A stretch of 62,000 nt of DNA from assembly GCA_009760855.2 (NCBI GenBank), contig WPIO01000036.1, positions 3,105,001 to 3,167,000 of the forward strand. The letters are read 5' to 3'. A model generated the notes under the pieces. The model searched no databases, was not told where the DNA came from, and saw only the letters and a program-made list of their open reading frames with translations. Both the position numbers and the translations under genes were made by a program. This document shows positions 1-10,354 of this stretch, piece by piece (within the stretch, counting starts at the first letter, position 1; each line of letters begins with the position of its first letter). Source of the DNA: Cristatella mucedo (Eukaryota; Bryozoa; Phylactolaemata; Cristatellidae).

Positions 1-15
1 CCCCCCCCCCCCCCC
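1..15. repeat. poly-C homopolymer at window edge
   Basis: An uninterrupted run of 15 C. The true length is unknown because the window starts inside it. Confidence 0.9.
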
Positions 16-1428
16 GCTGTCTCTTTGTCCTTGAGCTGGCACTGGCCAATAGAGGATTGCCTGCTGCAGGACTCGAATCCACTGCTCGAGTCGCGAAGCA
101 AGAGCACCGTGCAGTGAGCCAGTTAGTATTGAGGTCAGCTGATTCAACCATCTCGTGTACGCATGCGCGTTGCTAGAAAAAAAAGCTTTACCAGCCTTAG
201 GATTCGCTTGCAGCGAGAGTACAGGATTGCCAGCTGCATTCTGACATGGGAGCCGACGACCGGGGCTCGCGAAGTGCGAACATCCGGTCCCGCAGACCCA
301 GCGGCAAGGCGCGGCGCACGCCCCAGCGTCTCGTCGGAACCCGTAAGCGCGAGCGAGCGAGCGAGCGGCTGTGCGCCGGCTCTGGCTCTCTGCTGCCGGC
401 GCGAGCAGCAGCTGCAGGGACGACCGACGAAGCCTGCATTGTTGTCGCGAATCAATCGGCCTCGAATCAGTCATTAGGAAGCTGGGTCGCTAGGCTTTCC
501 GAGAAAGAGAATTCGGCTCTGCTTGCACGTGATTCGGCGCGCGAAAAAACTCGCCGCCGCCAAATTAGCCTTCGCCGGCGGCCAGCCGGACGCGGGCGTG
601 CTTTGCCTAATTACAGTGCGCCCACTCTCGCGTCAGCCGGCGTTAGCCGACTTCGCCCGTGGGACCAGCCCGTGAGCAGGTTCTGCTCCGCGAATCGATG
701 GTGCGCGACGTGTACGTCTGACCTAAAGAGAGCTGTCGTTGAAGGCCGACCACGCCGCCGCGGCGTATTAAATACTAGCGATTCTTCGAGAGCGGCTTAT
801 GAATTAGCGGCGGCGACGCGCGAAGCTTGCCTTACACTACGCTTACGCACGCTCACTCCGCAAGAGCCAAAAATGGGCACGTAATCCACGTAACTATTCC
901 TGGCTGCTCTAGCCGGCTACTCAGTGTGGCGGCGGGGAAATTGAGCAATATCTGTACAGCCATTAGCCCAAGGGAGTCCGGGAGGGGCTGGCGGACGTAG
1001 GCAACGGCTCCAGAGCCTTGTTGGGCAATCTGCCTTCAGCGCTAGCAAAATAACAACTAAATGATTTTTGAGAGAGCTTTTCGGCTGCAGATTTCCCTAG
1101 GGGTCATTTTAACTGCGGTTATCGGCGATATAAATCCCTAAGAGGCCTCACAGTATAAAGTACATCTAGACTCAAAATCTTTAAATCTGGTTGTCGTAAA
1201 ATACGCGGGGTATAGGTAACGTAGTTTAATTTAATCTGTCCGTAGGCTAGGAATCCTTGCAGTCGGTCGGTATTAGTGTCAACTCGCGCGGCGATCGCCG
1301 GAAACTCGAGTTCCTTATGCTGCTAGCTGTTGCAAGTGCCTGTTCTGCTTCTTCGAAGTCCCGTCGTTTTCCTAGTCGGACAGGCCGCGGCCATCTACAC
1401 TAGCTTATTCAACGAGCCTTCAGTACTG
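16..1428. other. GC-rich stretch, no supportable gene
   Basis: A CpG-rich stretch, especially 240-900. The long reading frame at 246-884 is rich in Arg, Ser and Ala, matches no domain I recognise and has overlapping open frames on both strands, as high-GC DNA does. A CpG-island promoter for a gene outside the window is possible, but nothing in the sequence proves it. Confidence 0.4.
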
Positions 1429-2760
1429 GCTGAGGAGGAGCGGCGGAGGAGGAGCGGCGGAGGAGGAGCGGCGGAGGAGGAGCGGCGGAGGAGGAGCGGC
1501 GGAGGAGGAGCGGCGGAGGAGGAGCGGCGGAGGAGGAGCGGCGGAGGAGGAGCGGCGGAGGAGGAGCGGCGGAGGAGGAGCGGCGGAGGAGGAGCGGGGG
1601 AGGAGGGGGGGGGGCGGAGGAGGCGGAGGTGGAGCGGCGGAGGAGGAGCGGCGGAGGAGGAGCGGCGGAGGAGGAGCGGCGGAGGAGGAGCGGCGGAGGA
1701 GGAGCGGCGGAGGAGGAGCGGCGGAGGAGGAGCGGCGGAGGAGGAGCGGCGGAGCAGGAGCGGCGGAGCAGGAGCGGCGGAGCAGGAGCGGCGGAGCAGG
1801 AGCGGCGGAGCAGGAGCGGCGGAGCAGGAGCGGGCGGGGCGGGAGCGGCGGAGCAGGAGCGGCGGAGCAGGAGCGGAGGAGGAGCGGCAGGAGCGGCGGA
1901 GCAGGAGCGGCGGAGCAGGAGCGGCGGAGCAGGAGCGGCGGCAGGAGCAGGAGCGGCGGGAGCAGGAGGGGCGGCGGAGCAGGAGCGGCGGAGCAGGAGC
2001 GGCGGAGCAGGAGCGGCGGAGCAGGAGCAGGAGCGGCGGAGCAGGAGCGGGCGGAGCAGGAGCGGCGGAGCAGGAGCGGCGGAGCAGGAGCGGCGGAGCA
2101 GGAGCGGCGGCGGAGCAGGAGCGGCGGAGCAGGAGCGGCGGAGCAGGAGCGGCGGAGCAGGAGCGGCGGGGAGGAGCAGGAGCGGCGGAGCAGGAGCGGC
2201 GGAGCAGGAGCGGCGGAGCAGGAGCGGCGGAGCAGGAGCGGCGGAGCAGGAGGAGCGGCGGAGCAGGAGCGGCGGAGCAGGAGCGGCGGAGCAGGAGCGG
2301 CGGAGCAGGAGCGGCGGAGCAGGGGCGGCGGAGGAGGGGGGGCGGAGCAGGAGCGGCGGAGCAGGAGCGGCGGAGCAGGAGCGGCGGAGCAGGAGCGGCG
2401 GAGCAGGAGCGGCGGAGCAGGAGCGGCGGAGCAGGAGCGGCGGAGCAGGAGCGGCGGAGCGGAGCGGCGGAGCAGGCGGCGGAGCAGGGAGCAGGAGCGG
2501 CGGAGCAGGAGCGGCGGAGCAGGAGCGGCGGAGCAGGAGCGGCGGAGCAGGAGCGGCGGAGCAGGAGCGGCGGAGCAGGAGTGGGCGGAGCGGCGGAGCA
2601 GGAGCGGCGGAGCAGGAGCGGCGGAGCAGGAGCGGCGGAGCAGGAGCGGCGGCGGAGCAGGAGCGGCGGAGCAGGAGCGGCGGAGCAGGAGCGGCGGAGC
2701 AGGAGCGGCGGAGCAGGAGCGGCGGAGCAGGAGCGGCGGAGCAGGAGCGGCGGCGGCGGA
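1429..2760. repeat. 12-bp GC-rich minisatellite, two unit types
   Basis: About 1.3 kb of a 12-bp unit. From 1429 to about 1752 the unit is GCGGAGGAGGAG; from about 1752 to 2760 it is GCGGAGCAGGAG. They differ by one G-to-C change, and the switch is sharp. Scattered 3-, 6- and 9-bp length variants interrupt the array. The unit length is a multiple of three and neither strand contains a stop codon, so several frames stay open for 450-515 codons (for example AAEQERRSRSGGAG-type repeats). I read these frames as a by-product of the repeat, not as a protein. The + strand is G-rich and could form G-quadruplex-like structures. Confidence 0.95.
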
Positions 2761-3281
2761 GGAGTCCCTCTCGGACTTCCCGCAGAAACACCCTGGCTGT
2801 GGAGCTTCGCTGCCCGGTCGATGACTCTAGTGTATGCCACTGCTATCAACGCGCACCAGTGGGCATCGAGCTAACTGCGGGCACAGCTGCGACCTTTCTA
2901 TACTACATTGGAGTTCGGTACAGCCTTAGAAACTTTATATCGGTAGACATATGCAGTGATATCGCGGTGACTAGTTCCGAATGGGCGTGGATTTAGTGAG
3001 TTAAAGAGTTGTGAGAAGAGAAATTAGTTATGTCTTGTAGAATTTGTGAAATTACAAGATTCTAATGCATCACCAAGAAATCCTCTAATCCTGTACAGCT
3101 TCTTGCCTTAACCTTGATGAGAGCGGGTCAACCAGGGAGCCAAAGGGCGCGAGCAGACTCCCTCTAAATCACTCGGAAATTTTTCGACAGGAAGTGGAGC
3201 TACTTAACAATCCCCTTGGATCGGAGCGGCTGCTGCGGACAGCCGGGGGAACGCCAGGTGGATTGCAACGGTGGCTTGGAA
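2761..3281. other. unannotated stretch
   Basis: Unique-looking sequence of intermediate GC. I see no exon, recognisable repeat or RNA gene. Confidence 0.3.
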
Positions 3282-3572
3282 CAGTGGCGGAGCCAGAGAG
3301 GGGTGGCTGGGGGAGCACTTGCCAACCCTCCCCCTACAGCGGGGCAGCGACCTGGGCCGCGCCCGAGCGTCGCCAATGACGACGAAATTATGTCTTAATT
3401 CTACTCGATGGGCAATTGCTGAGTTTTGCCGTAGATACACTGCGATTTTGCGCTGCGATCTTTCAATAATTTCTGGTCTAGCCCTGTCTAAGTGAAAAGT
3501 TTCCAGGCGTTGCCTAGTTACATAGTTTTGCCGGTCTTGCTCTGCCAGATGAAAATCCTGGCTCCGCCACTG
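3282..3572. mobile_element. MITE with 15-bp terminal inverted repeats (hAT-like)
   Basis: The left end CAGTGGCGGAGCCAG (3282-3296) is the exact reverse complement of the right end CTGGCTCCGCCACTG (3558-3572). The element is 291 bp with no coding capacity. A CAGTGGCG-type terminus is common among hAT-superfamily elements (known). The 8-bp flanks (gcttggaa and gccggaac) do not match cleanly, so the target duplication is either eroded or not 8 bp. It sits about 90 bp left of the SPIN-like element. Confidence 0.7.
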
Positions 3573-3655
3573 GCCGGAACCGTCCGCAGCGTCCATTTGC
3601 GCCACGAGGCAGGCGACGCTTCCGGTACGAATCTGGGCTGGCAGTCCTACAGACC

Positions 3656-3803
3656 CTCTAGAGCAGTGGTTCTCAACCTTCCTAATGCCACGACCCTTTA
3701 ATGCAATTCCTCATGTTGTGGCGACCCCTGAGAAAGGTCGTTCGACCCCACCCTCCCCCCAAAGAGGTGGCGACCCACAGGTTGAGAACCGCCCAGTCTA
3801 GAG
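3656..3803. mobile_element. SPIN-like hAT MITE with target-site duplication
   Basis: The element body is 3664-3796 (133 bp). It begins CAGTGGTTCTCAACC, continues with a 'cctaatgc.acgaccctttaat'-type segment, and ends with 'gacccacaggttgagaacc' before the terminal CAG. These termini and internal words match what I know of SPIN (space invaders), a hAT family transferred horizontally among tetrapods and reported from some invertebrates. The flanks are CTCTAGAG (3656-3663) and TCTAGAG (3797-3803), which fit an 8-bp hAT duplication with one mismatch. It is shorter than the SPIN MITEs I recall, so it looks internally deleted. No transposase is present. Confidence 0.82.
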
Positions 3804-3960
3804 TTTAAGGCAAGTTCTCGAAACTCGCGAGGATCGACCTTTTCTGATCTGCAGCGGACATGGGTCGAAAGCGAAAAAGCCGCGTTAGGTCGATGGCTGA
3901 CTAAGTACGCCGCGCGCCGTCTCGCGAGGGAAATCCTAAAAGGAAAAAGAAATTCAGGCA

Positions 3961-4240
3961 AGCCGCTGCCGGATGTCCGGCGCTTCGCCGCTGGCGGATG
4001 TCTGACGTGCTTCGCCGCTGCCGGATGTCCGGCGCTTCACCGCTGGCGGATGTCTGACGTGCTTCGCCGCTGCCGGATGTCCGGCGCTTCGCCGCTGGCG
4101 GATGTCTGACGTGCTTCGCCGCCTGCCGGATGTCCGGCGCTTTGCCGCTGCTGCCGGATGTCTGACGCGCTTCGTCGCTGCCGGATGTACGGCGCGCTTC
4201 GCCGCCTGCCGGATGTCCGGCGCGCTTCGCCGCCGCCTGC
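3961..4240. repeat. 26/52-bp minisatellite
   Basis: Alternating half-units built on CCGGATGTCCGGCGCTTCGC and a GGCGGATGTCTGACGTGCTTC variant. The GGATGTCCGG word recurs at 3971, 4023 and 4075, giving a 52-bp dimer period. Later units are degenerate. CCGGATGTCCGG can form a small hairpin. Open frames through it on the - strand are repeat artefacts. Confidence 0.85.
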
Positions 4241-4639
4241 CCGAGCCGCAGACCTGAAACTCCTCGCGCCCGCTATCCGGGAGGTCGAAGGTTGACCGAT
4301 AGCGCGCTTCCGGGTCTCGATGCGATTGCCAGGTGGGCGCGTGTTCGCGATAAGGCACGACACGTCTCGCAAACGGCACCACTTCGACGAGACGGAACTT
4401 CCCACTCGGGCGGGTGAGAGAGGGACACGACGCCGAGTTGCCAACGTTGCTTCCGCCGGATGTACCGAATCGGCGCCGTCCTCCAGCTGTGGCTCGCATA
4501 AACGCGGCGCTCCGTTGTTGAGGGAAGGAGCTGCTTTTTGTGCGAGTAGTATTTTACGATGCAATTACGGACCGTTCGTTGACGGAACTACGAGTCCGAG
4601 CAAATAAGGTTAAAAGTGAATATTTCGCAAAGTAAAAAG

Positions 4640-4795
4640 TAAAGGCCGGCTGATGCATTTGTAGAGCGCTAGAAGAACCGCGGTGGCTACCGCGCCCTGC
4701 TCGCTGTGAGCAGTAAAAGATAGCCCATTCTGAGACTCGAACCCATGACACGGATCGGGCTGTGCGAGCAGCACCTTACCACTGGGCCCAGACTC
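4640..4795 (-). repeat. SINE-A copy (diverged)
   Basis: Read on the - strand, it has a tRNA-like head with a GGGTTCGAGTC-type B box (complement near 4735-4745). A local hairpin (CTGCTCACAGCGAGCAG) and a body resembling the better copy at 35306-35465 follow. Confidence 0.5.
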
Positions 4796-4859
4796 GGAGA
4801 CGACTGCGTGCTACGCCGTCGCAGTTAACCCGCTTCGCTTTCACCGTCGAAAAGGTATT

Positions 4860-5428
4860 AAAACTTGTCACCGACCTGCACTGGCTCCCAGTCAAGCAAC
4901 GCATTGACTTCAAGGTTCTATCGCTCACTTTTAGGTCAATTCATTCTTTGGCTCCAGCCTATCTCTCAGATCTACTCCCCCACCAGGCCAAGCATCGTAC
5001 CACCCGCTTTTCGGAATCCAACAGTTAACCAATACCTCGTACAAACCTCAAATCCTTTGAAGACCGTGCATTTAGTTCCTATGCTCCCAAAGCCTGGAAC
5101 TCACTCCCGACTTGTGTCACAACGTCCGCTGACTTGACCACATTTAAAAAGAACCTAAATGCACACCTATTTAGGACAGCATTTAGTGGGTCCCTATGAT
5201 TCATCCTTCATGTGCTTATGCGTGCTGCCGCAGTGCATGCTGCCACTAACCACATTTGCATGCAGACCCTGTGCATGTCACCCCTAACCATGTTATTCAT
5301 GTTGTTTATCAAGCTTGATATTACTCACCATTCAATTGCATTTCCCTTTGCAGCAAATGTAAAGCGCCTAGAAAGAGATTGAGTTCTCTGAGGGTGCTTT
5401 ATCAAGTGCATTATTATTATTATTAAAA
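4860..5428 (+). mobile_element. LINE fragment (L2/CR1-like), 3' end
   Basis: A conserved peptide (TDLHWLPVKQRIDFKVLSLT, then FRSIHSLAPAYLSDLLP) is typical of the C-terminal region of L2/CR1-type LINE ORF2 proteins. A 3' untranslated part follows, with a stem-loop tail at 5361-5402 (aaagcgcc...gggtgcttt with an inner AGAGA/TCTCT pair) and a terminal (ATT)n. The copy is 5'-truncated and broken by stops and frameshifts, so it is dead. Confidence 0.85.
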
Positions 5429-5663
5429 GGTATATACACACACGTTAAAAAGAAGTGTAGCCCGCTAGCAAGAGTTGTATTAACCATTCACACTACTTGC
5501 TCGCATTGGTTTCTTGTACGCTGTCTTTTTTCAGGCTCAAATTTACTCGCTCTATACATAGAGCGTCAATAACACCCCGGAAAGCAACTTCAGCTATAGC
5601 GGCCGAGGCAGTAGCGCTGGTCGGCGCCTGGCAGCTAAGGCTGAGCTGTGCGTCTGTGAAAGA

Positions 5664-5748
5664 GAAATCATAAATGCAAAGTGCCTAGAACGAGATTGAG
5701 TTCTCTGAGGGCGTTATATCAAGCGTACTATTATTATTACTATTATTA
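5664..5748 (+). mobile_element. LINE 3'-tail fragment
   Basis: Only the conserved tail remains: AAAGTGCC, an AGA...TCT stem, GGGCG and a terminal (ATT)n, as in the copy ending at 5428. This is a severely 5'-truncated insertion. Confidence 0.7.
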
Positions 5749-6138
5749 ATGAGCTCGTTGCCGCGATTCGAACGCAATTTCATGATAGATGACCTCCAAA
5801 AGGCTAGTCGAATGCTGACATGACAGGTTCTGCCGACTACGTACATAGACGCTTCGTCGTCTCGAATAGTTCCAGCCCGATCTATACCTCTGGAGCGACT
5901 TCTAAGCGCCGCAGCTTGAGGCGCTCGCTTCGCTGATCTCGATTGTTCCGAGGTGTTTTGGTTGCGTACGTTCTTCATAGCTAAGCAAATTCTGTCGGGT
6001 GATCGGAACTAACCATCTTACAGGTGCAGTGCGTACCTCAACGGCGGCGTATACAATAAGTTCATAGTCTACGCCTACTCTCGCCAAACTAGGAGCGCGC
6101 CGCCGAGAGCGACGGCCGAGCGAGCGAGAGGCGCGAGC

Positions 6139-6372
6139 GCCGCGCTGCTCTGCTCCTCCGAGTTCTATCTGCGCTCGCCGCGCTGCTCTGCTCCTCCGAG
6201 TTCTATCTGCTCTCGCCGCGCTGCTCTGCTCCTCCGAGTTCTATCTGCTCTCGCCGCGCTGCTCTGCTCCTCCGAGTTCTATCTGCTCTCGCCGCGCTGC
6301 TCTGATCCTCCGAGTTCTATCTGCTCTCGCCGCGCTGCTCTGCTCCTCCGAGTTCTATCTGCTCTCGCCGCG
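6139..6372. repeat. 38-bp minisatellite, six copies
   Basis: The word AGTTCTATCT starts at 6161, 6199, 6237, 6275, 6313 and 6351, an exact 38-bp period. Units are nearly identical; a single G-to-A change sits in the fifth copy. Such homogeneity suggests recent expansion. Confidence 0.95.
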
Positions 6373-6454
6373 CTCGCGTCCGCTCGCGCTTTCGCCACCG
6401 GCAGTGACGATCGTCGAGCTCTCGTCTGCGTCCGCCTCGCCATCGTCCGCCTAC

Positions 6455-6760
6455 TTGGTATTGTGCCCTCAGAGAACTCAGTCTCTTTCTAGGCACTTTA
6501 CAGTTGCTGCAAATAAAGCACGATCGAATGGTTATTGGTAGCATGCTGAATACACAACAGAAATAACATGGTTAGGGGTGATATGCAAAGGGTCAGCATG
6601 CAAGTGTGGTTCGTGGCAGCATGCACGAGGTCAGCACGCATAAGTACTTAAAGGACGAATCAAAGGGACCCACTAAATGCTGCAATAAATAGATGCGTTT
6701 TAGTTTCTTTTTAAATGTAGACAAGTCAGGAGATGTCGTGACACTAGTCGAGAGTAACTT
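6455..6760 (-). mobile_element. LINE 3' fragment
   Basis: A reverse-oriented copy of the LINE 3' region. It has the hairpin tail (gccctcagagaactcagtctc...aggcac), the 'ggttaggggtgatatgcaaaggg' segment and the 'gggacccactaaatgct' segment. The upstream part is truncated. Confidence 0.8.
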
Positions 6761-7117
6761 CCTCTCTGATATGCACGAGTATCTTTGGTAATCTTTGCTT
6801 GACGAAGGGACTGTCATACAAAAGTTAGATCGTACGAGTGCAGTATAAAGCTCCATTGACACGGTTCATCCAGCAACATCAGCACAATTCGGGAAATCAC
6901 GACGCTGTTTGACGATCATGGCGAAATTCTCTTGATGATCTTTACAGATAAAAAGAGGGTAAATACTTTGAGCTCAGTAGGTGCATTTAAGAAGAAATTG
7001 TGAGCATTCTATTCAATATAACAAGCTTTATTTTGGTTATTATCTACTACGTCAATCTACCTACCTACCTATTTATCTGCGTATTTATATATCCATCAGT
7101 GTGTACATCTTTCAATT

Positions 7118-7640
7118 TGTGCAATAATAATAATAATTAGACATTATTAGAGCGCCCTTTGAGGACTAGATCTATTTAGTTTATAAACACTTTAAACACG
7201 CTATAAATAAAGCAAGTCAATTGGTTATTAATACCAAGGATTGTGCCTTCGCGCATGAACACAAAAAGGACAAAAATCACAAGAGCCCACCAAGTGCTAA
7301 GTAGAGCAGGTGGATTTTTAGCTTCTTTTTTAATGCGCCCGAGTCAGGGGATGTCATGAAGTTCGTCAGGAGTTATCTCCAGGCTTACGGTCTGCAAAGC
7401 ATTTGAGGTTGGTTGTAGGCACTACCAAACGTCTCGAGCCGGAAGGGCGGATGGCACGACGCCAGGCCAGATTCGAAGTAGACCGGATAGATAGGCCGGT
7501 TCAAGAGAATGTAGGGACGTAGAAGGAATAAAGAAGAAACCTGGGAAGCCGACACGCGATCGCCTGATGCCTGGAGCCAGTGCAGGTCGGTGGGACGGGT
7601 GGAATGTCGGCAGTTGTGACATTCACGAGGCCACGAGGGA
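7118..7640 (-). mobile_element. LINE 3' fragment, old and decayed
   Basis: An AT-trinucleotide tail and a degenerate hairpin region at the left are followed on the - strand by remnants of the same LINE peptide (TDLHWL, RPIYPVYFES for the usual LAPAYLSDLL region). There are many substitutions and frame breaks. Confidence 0.65.
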
Positions 7641-8004
7641 CTTTGAATTACGATCGTACGAAACGCGCTCGGCGGACGCGCGCTAGGCCGACAGCGCACC
7701 TCCAGCGTTCCTCCAGCACTCGGCCAGCGCTCCTCCAGCCGCTCGGCCGACAGCGATTTTGGCTCCTCGCGGGACAGCGAGCGCAGTACGTCGTCGGAAG
7801 CTCAAAGCGAACGCACCTCTGTCAACCGCTGACGTGCGAAATGAGTGCAATTGAAGATGGCTAGATGGATTCTTCGCGTCTCGCATTAATTGAATGCATG
7901 GTTCGGTATCTGCTTCAATTTAAAAAAAAATGGAGCCGCCGTAGGCTGGTCTCTGCCGTAGGACGAAGCCCCGAAAGAAACGAATTTCGCCTCGAGCGGT
8001 GAGC
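7641..8004. other. unannotated stretch
   Basis: A GC-rich part with short degenerate direct repeats (cctccagc words, 7695-7745). No gene recognised. Confidence 0.3.
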
Positions 8005-8018
8005 GGGGGGGGGGGGGG
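8005..8018. repeat. poly-G run (14)
   Basis: The only long G homopolymer seen on the + strand; the other long runs are C. Confidence 0.9.
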
Positions 8019-8029
8019 CTCAACAATCC

Positions 8030-8098
8030 CGCCACATCCGAGGTCACATGTCAGTCGGCCAGGGCACCGACTGAGCTATCTCGACTACTTCTCGGTCG
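8030..8098 (-). repeat. tRNA-like sequence, decayed
   Basis: On the - strand, GATAGCTCAGTCGGT resembles a tRNA D-arm/A box. The expected T-arm/B box is degraded, so I treat it as a tRNA-derived repeat remnant, not a tRNA gene. Confidence 0.4.
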
Positions 8099-8424
8099 AC
8101 GTTCGACAATGCGGGCCTTTAAAGCCTCGTCTTTAAGCCTCGTCTCGACCCGAATGCCGACTTGCTGCGCGTATTAATGCGCGTGCTAACGAATGCAAAC
8201 TGGACGCCGGCAACGCAGCAGCCGATAGGCACTTCAGCTGCCGTCGGTGGCCTGAGAGCGAAAACTCTCCCCGTAAAGCCCACTTAGTAATTATGACTTT
8301 GTGGAGTTACAGGCGGAAATAATTTAAATTGCAATACAAGATTCAACGCGCAGTAGCAGTCAGAGGTCGTACTAACCCTTGGACATAAGTGTCTTTATGT
8401 CGGCTTTACGAAAAAGGACGGAAA

Positions 8425-8600
8425 TTTAATTTACTTTCCATTGAGGACCCGAGGGTTCGAGGAAGCTGAAACTGGTGCAGCAGTTCGGCCAGCTACACTT
8501 TTCACTTTCTTTTTGTTACATGTGACGGACTCTTTTGGCTACCGTATGCGTACCAAACATCGCATAGGCTTTAAGAGCGCCATAGAAGGAGGGAGAAGGT
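8425..8600 (-). mobile_element. LINE fragment related to the 10.4-kb copy
   Basis: The segment 'gaggacccgagggttcgagga' and the following 'gctgaaactggtgcagcagtt' match the LINE fragments at 10780-10830 and 11740-11790 in the same orientation. Further on, 'taccgtatgcgtaccaaa' matches the region near 10490-10515. Confidence 0.6.
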
Positions 8601-8714
8601 CGTCCGGCCACTTAGTCTGCCTGTTGCTCTAAGGATTTCCAGATGAAGATAAATGCTTTCGTACGTAGTCATTTACGCTGCTAGATTGCTCTGAAGCAAG
8701 GATTCGCTCTTAAT

Positions 8715-8895
8715 CAGCCTGGAAAACACGGTTGGCTGATTCAGCAGCCTCGGATTTCAAGTGTAGCCACGATAGATAGGAGAGCCTTCGCGGTCGTTGC
8801 CGCCCCTTACGGCGGCCAACGAACGATTTCGCAAAGCAAAGCAGGACCCGAACTCGCTCTCTCGGGAAGAGCAAGCAAAACCAACCGTGGAAGCC
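8715..8895 (-). repeat. SINE-A copy (old)
   Basis: The tail side 'ggttggctgattcagcagcctc' matches the SINE-A tail. A hairpin body follows (GTTGGCCGCC/GGCGGCAAC in its own orientation), then a degenerate B box (complement near 8845-8857). Confidence 0.55.
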
Positions 8896-10350
8896 TATAG
8901 CGTTGTGCGAGCTCTTAGTTCAAATTCCTAATTAGATGCGAAACTGCAGTGGAGGTCGAAGAAATTATCAGGCGCGGTATTTATTTGGGGCAGTCTGGCA
9001 CAGCGAGCGCGCCGGAAGTTTTGTCGTCGTAGAGGGCGGCGACAACGCGAACGCTGCAGTAAGCAAATATCCGTACAGCCGAGTGCTGAAGACGTGCGCG
9101 AGCATTGCTAAGAATTGCCCGTGGAGTGTCGAACTTCCGCCTTTCGATGGCCACTAAGAAATTGCGTCGCCGTCGTGCGTCCAGGCCTCAAGGTCAAAGT
9201 CGCGTGACCCTTCGCGCGGCCTCTCGCGCTCCCCTTTCAAAAATGTACTAGCACGTCATTTCCCGGCATTTCCCCTAGTCGTCGGGGCCACGAGTTCACT
9301 GCGCATCGAACGTGCTTCGCCAGCATGCAAAGAGGACGTTTCCTTCGAATGAAGCAAGCAAGCTTGGGCTGCGTGAAAAAAGCCCAACAGCGAGTCTCAG
9401 CGACGGCTGACAGCGAACCTGAAGTGACAATTAAGGACGCCCTTCTCCTCACTAGCCGCGTACCGAGTTTTAAATCGGAGTGTTACGAAAGCTTTAAATC
9501 CGACGTGCGCATGTTCTCTCACAGACGCGGCCGCGTTGTGCCGCATTGTTAACTGCTCCTCCGACGTTCGTCCATCAGTGAGCAGAGCTTTCCAGCGGCG
9601 CACTCAGGCTTGTTGCTGGAGTGGTTAGAAGTTTCTCGAACGTTTCAATTGAGCGAATGCAAAAGTGTTCGTCTATCTAGACGAAAGGGACGTCGCTTTT
9701 CCGAGTCGCATCGTGTTTCGCGGTAACGTAACGCACAATACTAAGGAGCGGCGACTATTTGCGGATGGACGGATGTTTGCCGATGGATGATTTCAATCAG
9801 GTCAGGAGCAGCGGCTGCTGCATCTACGGCTGCACTGAACGGCCGGCCGGCCGGCTTCGTTGCCACGCCGTTGCCACGCGTCTTCCATTTAATACGCCGC
9901 TTGACAAATTCATTAGGCTGCGGTAGGCTAGGGCAGCCGTTGAACGTTACTTCGTAGGTTAATCCCACATGCGAGCAGCTCTCCTTTCATTCGTCTAAAT
10001 CGTCATAAGTCGCACGTCGCTACATCTCTTCTTTATTCTTACTTCCGGTAGTCGAGGCCGTTATTTTCCAGCAAAGTCGGAAGCTTGAGTTACCGGTCGG
10101 CTAGGTTGGTTACGGCCAGGATGTATACAGAGAGTAGCGAACAGCTCGCGTAAAATACGCCAAAAAAGAGTTCGTCTGTAGAGCGCCTGGATAGAGATTA
10201 ATTTCTCTTGCGGCGCTCTAAAAAGACTTTCTAAGATTATTGCAATGAGAGTTATCAAAAACTCCAGTAGATCCACTTTTGCAGCCAGCTTTTAGCACTT
10301 CATTTCCTTATCCCAAAACCGCCTAGGCAAGTGACGTAATTTAACGTAGC
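8896..10350. other. unannotated stretch, no supportable gene
   Basis: Mixed-composition sequence with several 65-75-codon open frames on both strands, none with a recognisable domain. A (GGCC)n patch occurs near 9840-9856. A degenerate LINE-tail-like segment lies around 10170-10260. Confidence 0.3.
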
Positions 10351-10354
10351 TCAG

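Noticed and set aside
246-884. 212-codon open frame in the GC-rich left end
   Set aside because: Low-complexity Arg/Ser/Ala composition, overlapping open frames on both strands, no recognisable domain.
1330-2996. Reading frames of 455-514 codons on both strands
   Set aside because: They run through a 12-bp repeat without stops. Several frames are equally open, which marks a repeat artefact, not a gene.
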